From Candidatus Bathyarchaeota archaeon (GTDB taxonomy: Archaea > Thermoproteota > Bathyarchaeia > Bathyarchaeales > Bathyarchaeaceae), in assembly GCA_014859755.1 (NCBI GenBank), contig JACUTO010000089.1, forward strand, positions 1-6,178: a stretch of 6,178 bases of DNA. The letters run 5' to 3'. Position 1 is the stretch's first letter. Every line of letters begins with the position of its first letter. The position numbers and the translations under genes were made by a program. The notes below the pieces were generated by a model. That model was not told the DNA's origin. It was given only the letters and a program-made list of their open reading frames with translations, and searched no databases. Shown one piece after another: positions 1-4,811 of this stretch.

Positions 1-1
1 A

Positions 2-586
2 ACGATCCACTTGCCAAAGAAGGAAGAGCAGACAATTCATGTTTCCATAATCGCGACAATGTATAACGAGACAGCCATAGAAGACAGCGCGCGAGCTGCA
101 GTCAAAACGAACGTTACAATATCTGATTGGCCATGGAAAAATGAAGAAAACAAATTAGCCATGGAAACCCTTTTCATACATAACGTAACACTTCCCGTAG
201 ATAAAGCAGTCAATTTCACAGCTTCTGAAAATGACAACTACCGCGAATGGAACATCTCAATCGATGAGCAGCCTGTAGCCTTCCTGAGATTTCTGAAACA
301 GGCCAGCAACGACACCCACACAATAAATGTCACACACAGTTTTACTCCAAATGAAGAGGGCAATGTACTTGCAGTCTGGGCTTGTTATGACCATTTCCAA
401 GGAACACTCGTTGATGATCCTTCTTTCGGAGTGTTTGAAGAAGCTCTATCGTCAATTCGGAACTTGCTATATCCCTTGTTGAATCGATACGTGTTTGCAG
501 GCGCTGTTCTAGCTACCATCGTGGTTTTCGCTGTTGCGTATAAGATGAGAAGGAAAGAAATTTTCGGACTACCAGCCAACGTGTAA
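2..586 (+). CDS. Sequon-rich exported protein with C-terminal membrane anchor, 5' partial
   Basis: The reading frame is open to the left edge, so the true start and any signal peptide are probably outside the window. A TTG at 11 is possible but has no visible ribosome binding site. Counting from that TTG there are seven N-x-S/T sequons, at Asn 19, 34, 58, 68, 81, 100 and 106, all before the membrane segment. One hydrophobic helix spans about residues 160-177 and is followed by the basic stretch KMRRK and a short tail. This is the layout of a protein with its main body outside the cell and its C-terminus inside. In archaea such sequons are glycosylated by AglB, so a glycosylated surface or cell-envelope protein is the likely role. 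The body looks beta-rich, but I recognise no domain and assign no enzymatic function. The gene is convergent with the winged-helix membrane gene and ends 35 bases from it. Confidence 0.75.
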   Translation, partial: TIHLPKKEEQTIHVSIIATMYNETAIEDSARAAVKTNVTISDWPWKNEENKLAMETLFIHNVTLPVDKAVNFTASENDNYREWNISIDEQPVAFLRFLKQASNDTHTINVTHSFTPNEEGNVLAVWACYDHFQGTLVDDPSFGVFEEALSSIRNLLYPLLNRYVFAGAVLATIVVFAVAYKMRRKEIFGLPANV

Positions 587-607
587 ACAAAGCCCTTAGC
601 TGCTGTT

Positions 608-618
608 CATTTTTTTCA
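608..618 (+). terminator. Oligo-T tract after the surface-protein gene
   Basis: A run of seven T (610-616) lies about 24 bases after the stop at 586, inside the short convergent gap. Archaeal RNA polymerase terminates at oligo-T tracts without needing a hairpin. The tract is suitable for the plus-strand gene only, and it overlaps no coding sequence. Confidence 0.4.
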
Positions 619-621
619 AAA

Positions 622-1473
622 TCAAAACCTGAGAAACAACACGATTGTAAGGTTTATGTACGCAATTAAGACGCTAACTAGAGCGCCTTTATCTGGACGC
701 AACCCTTTTGACAGACAAACCGTTGAGGTTAATAGGCCTAGGCTCCATGCTTGAAGAAGAAGCATAACAGCGCTTAAAAGATAGAAAAACGGACCTGTTT
801 TGGCCAAGAGAAGCCAAGCAACCGGGAATATGTCAAGTGGAAGTAAAGAAAATGCGCATCCAACAAGAAGGGCAAGTTCTCCGCCTCTTCCCCTCCTGAA
901 AAAGAGGAAAGTGAAAAATTCGCACAATGCAAATATGACCAGCCAACCGACAACATACTGCAATACTATCCTTAAAGGCGAAATCCTGAAAGGATTGTGA
1001 TAAAATAACATAATCGGCTCAAGCCCGGATGCTGTTGACAACCACGCTCCGAAACCTATGATTAGCAACGTTTCAGGGACCATCCTAGCCGGATTCGTGT
1101 AGATCAACCCAAACAATCTAGTTGGCAGAACAAATCCTTTCAAGGAAGTATAGAATCTGCTGAAAGCAGTCTGGGGTGGTGTTTTCTTTTCGATGAGACC
1201 AACCGCTCTAAACCTCTCCTCGTCTGAAACCAGCAGCTTATATGCGAGCTTTCCCCTCTCGGTTAAAATGTATCTTTTTCGTTCATCTTGGGCAATGAGG
1301 CCTTTAAGCATGTCAATGTGATAGTAAAGTGTGCCGACGGTTGTCTGCAGTTCCCTCTTCAGTTCGGTGAAGGTTGACCACCCTTTTTCTCCAATGATCT
1401 CGATTATTCGTTTGCGAAACGGGTGGCTAACCGCACTGTAGATTTGCGAGATGTCTTCGGCTTCATTCTTCAC
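622..1473 (-). CDS. ArsR-like winged-helix protein fused to a five-pass membrane domain
   Basis: From the GTG at 1473 the product is 283 residues. Residues about 8-80 form a winged helix of the ArsR type: SAVSHPFRKRIIEIIG is the usual first helix, then TFTELKREL, the recognition-helix region VGTLYYHIDML, and a wing ending in a YILTERGKLAYKLL-like stretch. The second half has five hydrophobic segments, near residues 131-151, 168-192, 200-223, 228-253 and 262-282, resembling Yip1-type membrane domains. This suggests a membrane-tethered DNA-binding regulator, but its signal and target genes cannot be read from the sequence. The frame extends upstream to an ATG at 1623 (333 aa) and a TTG at 1644 (340 aa). 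I prefer 1473 because it has a Shine-Dalgarno and TATA box at normal spacing, begins just before the conserved domain, and the upstream 50 residues look non-coding. No CxxC or other metal-sensor motif is evident in the winged helix. Confidence 0.85.
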   Translation of the reverse strand: MKNEAEDISQIYSAVSHPFRKRIIEIIGEKGWSTFTELKRELQTTVGTLYYHIDMLKGLIAQDERKRYILTERGKLAYKLLVSDEERFRAVGLIEKKTPPQTAFSRFYTSLKGFVLPTRLFGLIYTNPARMVPETLLIIGFGAWLSTASGLEPIMLFYHNPFRISPLRIVLQYVVGWLVIFALCEFFTFLFFRRGRGGELALLVGCAFSLLPLDIFPVAWLLLAKTGPFFYLLSAVMLLLQAWSLGLLTSTVCLSKGLRPDKGALVSVLIAYINLTIVLFLRF

Positions 1474-1479
1474 TCGAAG

Positions 1480-1485
1480 CCCTCT
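1480..1485 (-). promoter_or_regulatory. Shine-Dalgarno deciding the GTG start of the winged-helix gene
   Basis: On the minus strand AGAGGG sits six bases before the GTG at 1473-1471. It is the best ribosome binding site near any candidate start of this gene. The ATG at 1623 is preceded only by AAAGGACCT, a poor match with tight spacing. Confidence 0.5.
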
Positions 1486-1524
1486 ATCAGTAGGTCTCCA
1501 GCCAGACTGTTTATGTTTTTTGGA

Positions 1525-1532
1525 AAATTTAG
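1525..1532 (-). promoter_or_regulatory. Putative TATA box for the winged-helix gene
   Basis: The minus strand reads TAAATTTT here. A start of transcription about 26 bases downstream (near 1502) would give a leader of about 29 bases containing the AGAGGG site. The fit is good, but such AT-rich words are common, so this remains a prediction. Confidence 0.35.
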
Positions 1533-1672
1533 TCTCCTCAATTTCGCGCGCGCATATGTGATGTTCCTCCGAAGGTGTTTTTAATCGCAAAATAACTTTC
1601 TGAAAAAAGCTCGTTTTCAACATAGGTCCTTTATTAGGATCCAAATAGCTGCATCTAACACATTAGAAAACG

Positions 1673-1681
1673 TTAATAATT
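1673..1681 (+). promoter_or_regulatory. Putative TATA box for the metallo-hydrolase gene
   Basis: TTAATAATT lies in the divergent spacer after a purine-rich GAAAACG that could be the BRE. Transcription would start near 1703, leaving a very short leader before the ATG at 1719 or the GTG at 1710. That favours these starts over the TTG at 1680, which overlaps the box itself. Confidence 0.45.
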
Positions 1682-1718
1682 GACTTGTGTCGTAGTGCCT
1701 ATTCCAAACGTGAAGATA

Positions 1719-2642
1719 ATGCACACCAAAAGACTAAACGACTTCATGTATCTAATCGACCTGAAACCCAGAGGCTTCGAGAATTTCAGCGCCTCCTACG
1801 TGATCAAGGGGAAGAGAGTAGCGATCATTGAAACCGGACCAAGACTAACAGTGGAAAATCTGCTTTCTGGTTTGAAAGAGATAGGGATAAAGAGGGACGA
1901 AGTTGACTACGTCGCCGTCACCCACATCCACATCGACCACGCTGGCGGAGCAGGAACCCTCCTGCCTCACCTACCCAACGCACAACTGCTCGTCCATGAG
2001 AGAGGAATCCGCCACCTAGTCAACCCTGAAAAACTGTGGATTTCAAGCTTACAAGTTTTAGGAGACATCGCTGAAATGTACGGCGAATTTCAACCTGTCC
2101 CTGAAAAAAGAGTTCTCATCGCAAAAGAAGGAACGGTCGTTGATTTAGGCGAAGGCGTTGACCTGAAGGTTTTGGAGATGCCAGGCCACGCTTCCCACGA
2201 ACTAAGCTTCTACGAAAAAAACAGCCAAGGAGTTTTCCCAGGGGACGCAGCTGGAATCTATCTGAACAAATTCGACGTGATTATACCAACCACTCCTCCC
2301 CCATTCCATCTAGAAATGGCCTTATCTTCGCTCAGAAGACTGATCAAGATGAAACCTAAACGGTTGTATTACTCACATTTCGGTCCAGCAGGTGACGCGG
2401 TCAAAAAGTTGGAAACCTATGCAGCTCGCCTCACCCTCTGGGGAAAAATTATCCTCGAGGGAATGAAAAACGGAGAAAATTTTGAAACTATCTGTGAAAG
2501 AATCTCTGAGAAGGATCCTTTGACACCGGAGGTAGAAGATCACATCCAAAACCATCTCATACTCAGTAGAGGGATAGTGAAACCAAACGTCTACGGCTTC
2601 ATGGAACACTTTCAGAAAACCTACGGAATCGAATATTTTTGA
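1719..2642 (+). CDS. Metallo-beta-lactamase-fold hydrolase
   Basis: The product is 307 residues from the ATG at 1719. The zinc site is complete: HxHxDH in THIHIDHAGG (His69, His71, Asp73, His74), His157 in MPGHASHE, bridging Asp176 in FPGDAAG, and His220 in YYSHFGPAG. The pattern matches the glyoxalase II-like/MBL hydrolase group, with two metal ions activating water. After the core (about residues 1-225) comes a helical C-terminal extension of roughly 80 residues, as in many archaeal MBL proteins that act on thioesters, phosphoesters or lactones. The substrate cannot be decided. No signal peptide is seen, so it is probably cytoplasmic. I chose ATG 1719 because it puts the conserved YLID strand ten residues after Met, as is usual in the family, and GTGA (1710-1713) gives a weak ribosome site. 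The frame also allows GTG 1710 or TTG 1680 (320 aa). It is divergent from the winged-helix gene, so regulation by that protein is possible but unproven. Confidence 0.9.
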   Translation: MHTKRLNDFMYLIDLKPRGFENFSASYVIKGKRVAIIETGPRLTVENLLSGLKEIGIKRDEVDYVAVTHIHIDHAGGAGTLLPHLPNAQLLVHERGIRHLVNPEKLWISSLQVLGDIAEMYGEFQPVPEKRVLIAKEGTVVDLGEGVDLKVLEMPGHASHELSFYEKNSQGVFPGDAAGIYLNKFDVIIPTTPPPFHLEMALSSLRRLIKMKPKRLYYSHFGPAGDAVKKLETYAARLTLWGKIILEGMKNGENFETICERISEKDPLTPEVEDHIQNHLILSRGIVKPNVYGFMEHFQKTYGIEYF

Positions 2643-2657
2643 GTAAACGTCTTGGAC

Positions 2658-2684
2658 TGAAGAATGCGCGCGCAACATTCTTCA
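2658..2684 (+). terminator. Hairpin just downstream of the metallo-hydrolase gene
   Basis: TGAAGAATG (2658-2666) pairs perfectly with CATTCTTCA (2676-2684) around a nine-base loop of alternating C and G ending in AA. With a two-base bulge the stem can extend to GACT/AGTC. It starts 16 bases after the stop codon, a place suited to a transcript 3' end. No oligo-T follows, so it may protect the 3' end rather than terminate. Confidence 0.35.
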
Positions 2685-2764
2685 AAGTCTTGCTCTATCC
2701 GAAGACCTAACAGATCTAGTGTCAAACCAAGGACCTTGACGCCTCTCCCAACACGACGCTTGCC

Positions 2765-2796
2765 GTTGTCCTGCATTTCTGATGGACGACGACAAC
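2765..2796. repeat. Weak inverted repeat H0 (6-base arms)
   Basis: GTTGTC (2765-2770) and GACAAC (2791-2796) flank a 20-base loop. GTTGTCC can instead pair with GGACGAC using one G-U pair and a 12-base loop. This is the degraded or founder member of the array and would not be notable without the three following hairpins. Confidence 0.4.
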
Positions 2797-2843
2797 TACA
2801 CAACCTCTGAAACACCTGCCCAAGCCTCGACTCAGCTATGAAG

Positions 2844-2886
2844 AGTTGTCGTTGTTTTCTGAATTTTTCGCTTACCAACGACAACT
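2844..2886. repeat. Perfect 11-base inverted repeat H1
   Basis: AGTTGTCGTTG (2844-2854) is the exact reverse complement of CAACGACAACT (2876-2886), with a 21-base T-rich loop. The left arm can also pair back with ACGACAACT at 2789-2797, closing the preceding spacer instead, so two alternative folds are possible. Confidence 0.8.
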
Positions 2887-2935
2887 GCAGCTTCCAGGTC
2901 AGCTGTCCATCCAAGAAAACACTCAGTCTAGAAGT

Positions 2936-2975
2936 GTTGTGGTGGTGAACAAAAATAGGAAAAAACCACCACAAC
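2936..2975. repeat. Perfect 11-base inverted repeat H2
   Basis: GTTGTGGTGGT (2936-2946) is the exact reverse complement of ACCACCACAAC (2965-2975), with an 18-base A-rich loop. The arms differ from those of H1 at several positions, always on both sides. The loop is A-rich where the H1 loop is T-rich. Confidence 0.8.
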
Positions 2976-3028
2976 TCCCACCTTCCAGATCAGCCGCCCA
3001 CCCCCGAAAACACTCAGCCTAGAAGCGG

Positions 3029-3070
3029 GTGTTGTTGTTACCTTTTTCCGTGGCACACTCACAACAACAC
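3029..3070. repeat. Perfect 10-base inverted repeat H3
   Basis: GTGTTGTTGT (3029-3038) is the exact reverse complement of ACAACAACAC (3061-3070), with a 22-base loop containing a T run. It is the last hairpin; after it the repeat similarity fades within about 40 bases. Confidence 0.75.
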
Positions 3071-3320
3071 GCAGATTCCACATCAACCTCGATGAGCCGC
3101 CAAGCATTGAAGAAGTATGCGCACGCATTCGTACTATTGAATATGACTTACAAGAAACTGTTTACTAGGGAACTGCGCCCCATCTTTCTTTCCATCCGGG
3201 ATCTAAAACTCAAAAAGATTTCAAAACAGAGAAGTGCTGTTAGGAATATACACGTGTGTTTTCTGCATGTTAACAACGTAGTAATACTTTTTTCACTTCT
3301 TCTTTTGTGAGGAATCAAAA

Positions 3321-3596
3321 TTGTCTGAAAAGTTTGCTCAAAAATGGGGAGAAGGAAAAGTGAAGCAACCTCTGGTATGCGAACTGGATTTGACCAGAAT
3401 TCGAGGGAACGGAGATTTTCCCTGTCCCAATTGCGGGGTTATCATATCTCCTGAAGATGAAACAGAGGATGTTTACAGCATTCTAGAGACGAAGGTCAAA
3501 GGCCAAGCTTTGGAAGAATTAGTGATCCAATGCAACAAGTGTGCGAGCCGAATCCGCCTAATCGGTTTCCCTATCCCCGAGACGGATAACCTCTAA
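3321..3596 (+). CDS. Small two-CxxC zinc-ribbon protein
   Basis: The product is a 91-residue protein. Cys35-Pro-Asn-Cys38 and Cys71-Asn-Lys-Cys74 give a Cx2C-x32-Cx2C zinc-ribbon pattern; CPNCG and CNKC are typical zinc knuckles. Between the knuckles is an acidic stretch followed by strands (YSILETKV, ELVIQC), so each knuckle sits on a beta hairpin as in ribbon folds. There is no membrane segment or signal peptide. The start is TTG, supported by TGAGG at 3308-3312, eight bases upstream. Ribbons of this size may bind nucleic acid or act as small subunits of RNA polymerase or ribosome-linked complexes, but no family is recognised and no function is assigned. The gene stands alone, after the repeat-rich spacer and convergent with the LLM oxidoreductase gene 87 bases on. 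A possible TATA-like TTAACAA near 3270 would place the transcript start about 20 bases before the TTG. Confidence 0.8.
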   Translation: MSEKFAQKWGEGKVKQPLVCELDLTRIRGNGDFPCPNCGVIISPEDETEDVYSILETKVKGQALEELVIQCNKCASRIRLIGFPIPETDNL

Positions 3597-3683
3597 ACTG
3601 AGATGACTCCTAGCTCGAGTGCGCGATTTTAAACGCGAGTGGCCGCAGTAAAGTGAAATTGACAGTAATGCGCACGCGGCATC

Positions 3684-4697
3684 CTATTCGTATTTTTCTC
3701 TGAGGTATGGAAGAACATTTTTCGGCCAATCTGCATCTTCCGGCGAGGCTAGGTTAAAGCGCACCAGACCGGGAGTAACGTCGCCTATTATTAAGTGATT
3801 CATTCCCGCCTTTAAAGCCGAGTCGAAACGTTCTATCAGGTCGTCCACCTTTTGGACAAGCGTACAATGTTTAAGGGCCTCCTCATCAGACAATTGCTGA
3901 GCCTTTTCGTCTACCTTTCGAGGATCCGGCTCATGGATAGAACTTAGCGCACCCCAAGACCAACTGGCTTTGGCGAACCTAACAACTGTCAAAGGATCGG
4001 AAGTTATTCCCCCTTGAAAGTACGCAGCTTTAATCATGGTCTCCGGATCTTTACCTGCATTTACCGCTGCTTCAACAAATCTTTTTAAGATTAGATTTCT
4101 CTTTTGTTGCGGTCTCGCCCAGTGAATGATTATTCCATCTCCAACCTTTCCGGCCAATTCCGCAGATTTTGGACCAAAAGCTGATATTACTATCGGTATT
4201 TTCTCCTTCGGCTTTGCGTAGAGAAACACGTTTTTCAAGTTATAGTACTTCCCTTGATAGTCGAAGTAGTCTTCACTGGTCCAAAGTTTTCTCATAACTT
4301 CGACGGCTTCCTCCAATCTTTCCATCCTCTCTTGGTAGGGCGGAAAACGTCCCACTATCGGTGTCTCATTAACCGCTTCGCCTGTACCAACCCCCATGAT
4401 AGTTCTTCCTGGAAATAGGTAATCCAGTTGTGCGAAATACTGGGCTATGACCGCTGGGTGATATCTAAAGGTGGGGCACAACACGTTTGTTCCAGCTGCG
4501 CATCTGGCCGTGTTGCTCAGTATCAATGGTAAACTAGGCAGGGCCATCCAGCCCCCAGAATTTGCAGGATTCCTCAGTCCGGCATCGTGTGAAAAAGGAG
4601 CGAAGTGATCGGGCACCCAAATCGAGTCAAAGCCAGCTTCTTCAACAGCTGAGGCATACTTAGGATTGAATATTGCACTCCCAAATTTTATGACCAT
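3684..4697 (-). CDS. F420-dependent LLM-class oxidoreductase, Fgd/Adf-like
   Basis: The product is 337 residues, the normal length for this TIM-barrel family. Diagnostic stretches are SIWVPDHF (Asp30-His31), NVLCPTFRYHPAVIAQ (about 71-86), GVGTGEAVNE (102-111), ERLEEAVEVMRKLW-like helix (about 126-139) and a C-terminal GMNHLIIGD strand. The GTGE-x-x-NE motif is typical of F420-dependent glucose-6-phosphate dehydrogenase (Fgd) and its relatives. In Mycobacterium Fgd1, His40 and Glu109 are catalytic and Trp44 lies in the pocket; here His31 and Glu107 are retained but the Trp position is Phe35. The enzyme probably transfers hydride between cofactor F420 and an alcohol, sugar or other organic substrate in the cytoplasm. 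The substrate is unknown. Mer (methylene-H4MPT reductase) is a relative but fits less well. I chose the ATG at 4697 because GGAGAG lies just upstream; the TTG at 4712 would include this site in the coding region. It is divergent from the nitronate monooxygenase-like gene, sharing a 114-base control region. Confidence 0.9.
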   Translation of the reverse strand: MVIKFGSAIFNPKYASAVEEAGFDSIWVPDHFAPFSHDAGLRNPANSGGWMALPSLPLILSNTARCAAGTNVLCPTFRYHPAVIAQYFAQLDYLFPGRTIMGVGTGEAVNETPIVGRFPPYQERMERLEEAVEVMRKLWTSEDYFDYQGKYYNLKNVFLYAKPKEKIPIVISAFGPKSAELAGKVGDGIIIHWARPQQKRNLILKRFVEAAVNAGKDPETMIKAAYFQGGITSDPLTVVRFAKASWSWGALSSIHEPDPRKVDEKAQQLSDEEALKHCTLVQKVDDLIERFDSALKAGMNHLIIGDVTPGLVRFNLASPEDADWPKNVLPYLREKYE

Positions 4698-4700
4698 GAT

Positions 4701-4708
4701 CTCTCCTA
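4701..4708 (-). promoter_or_regulatory. Shine-Dalgarno of the LLM oxidoreductase gene
   Basis: The minus strand reads TAGGAGAG three bases before ATG, with the GGAG core five bases away. It fixes the start at 4697. Confidence 0.65.
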
Positions 4709-4722
4709 TCAAATCTAAGTGT

Positions 4723-4730
4723 TATTTAAT
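4723..4730 (-). promoter_or_regulatory. Possible TATA box for the LLM oxidoreductase gene
   Basis: The minus strand reads ATTAAATA. It is the best-looking box, but the usual 26-base distance would start the transcript at about 4700, cutting off the ribosome binding site. The AT stretch at 4754-4766 read on the minus strand is the alternative and would include that site in a leader of about 40 bases. Confidence 0.3.
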
Positions 4731-4732
4731 GC

Positions 4733-4744
4733 TTGTGCGCACAA
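4733..4744. promoter_or_regulatory. Perfect 12-base palindrome between divergent genes, candidate operator
   Basis: TTGTGCGCACAA is its own reverse complement. It lies between the predicted promoters of the LLM and nitronate monooxygenase-like genes, just upstream of the latter's TATA-like element. Dimeric helix-turn-helix regulators bind sites of this form, so joint control of both genes is an inference. Confidence 0.4.
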
Positions 4745-4753
4745 ATGCCCCCC

Positions 4754-4766
4754 AAAAAGTTAAATT
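4754..4766 (+). promoter_or_regulatory. Putative BRE/TATA of the nitronate monooxygenase-like gene
   Basis: AAAAAG followed by TTAAATT fits a purine-rich BRE and a TATA box. Transcription would start near 4790, giving a leader of about 22 bases that contains AGAGGA (4799-4804), which lies seven bases before the ATG at 4812. Confidence 0.45.
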
Positions 4767-4811
4767 GCGTAGATTTTCTTCTGTTATCTCTCCGAATCAG
4801 AGGAATATGAT

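Larger units (their letters stand above)
2765..3070. repeat. Array of four inverted repeats separated by diverged direct repeats
   Basis: Arms of the GTTG type on the left and CAAC type on the right recur at 2765/2791, 2844/2876, 2936/2965 and 3029/3061. Loops are about 18-22 bases and the period is about 79-93 bases. Between hairpins lie spacers of about 50 bases that resemble one another. The two clearest (2881-2934 and 2971-3025) agree at about 80% by eye, sharing CTTCCAG, TCAGC, AAAACACTCAG and CTAGAAG. The first spacer (about 2798-2843) retains only the CTCAGCTATGAAG part. The arms differ between hairpins but stay complementary within each. This resembles BIME-type mosaic repeats or a structured RNA. 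The integron attC consensus (RYYYAAC...GTTRRRY) is not met. Function unknown. Confidence 0.75.
2643..3320. other. Gene-poor intergenic region with hairpin repeats and possible gene debris
   Basis: No frame on either strand in these 678 bases combines a good start, a ribosome site and a convincing protein. Contents in order: a hairpin after the hydrolase gene (2658-2684), about 80 bases without visible structure, the inverted/direct repeat array (2765-3070), a start-less but protein-like plus-strand frame ending at 3168, and about 150 AT-rich bases leading to the ribosome site of the zinc-ribbon gene. Open minus-strand frames at 2621-2974 and 2928-3128 are repeat-driven and rich in Val/Cys/Arg runs. 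I regard them as chance frames. Confidence 0.6.

Noticed and set aside
774..1000. Short frames on both strands within the winged-helix membrane gene
   Set aside because: They overlap the membrane segments of a better-supported gene and have no domain or start signal.
2621..2974. Minus-strand frame of 117 codons sharing an SRLSVF-like stretch with the one at 2928-3128
   Set aside because: The shared stretch is simply the nucleotide repeat read in one frame. The frame overlaps the end of the hydrolase gene, has no ribosome site, and the first repeat copy breaks the pattern.
2765..3070. Integron attC sites
   Set aside because: Arms do not fit RYYYAAC/GTTRRRY, there is no intI gene in view, and no cassette-like genes lie between the sites.
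2765..3070. CRISPR array
   Set aside because: The repeated parts are not identical, the spacers resemble one another, and there is no cas gene.
3029..3310. Plus-strand frame of 93 codons
   Set aside because: It starts inside a hairpin arm, has no ribosome site, is rich in Leu/Val/Lys runs typical of AT-rich non-coding DNA, and its stop overlaps the ribosome site of the zinc-ribbon gene.
3610..3650. Possible hairpin CGCG...CGCG between the zinc-ribbon and LLM genes
   Set aside because: The stem is only four or five bases unless a four-base bulge is allowed, and it lacks a T-tract.
3117..3677. Repeated word ATGCGCACGC at 3117 and 3668, with similar GTGCGCAC at 4736
   Set aside because: Only a 10-base match without flanking similarity or consistent position relative to genes; it is likely chance.
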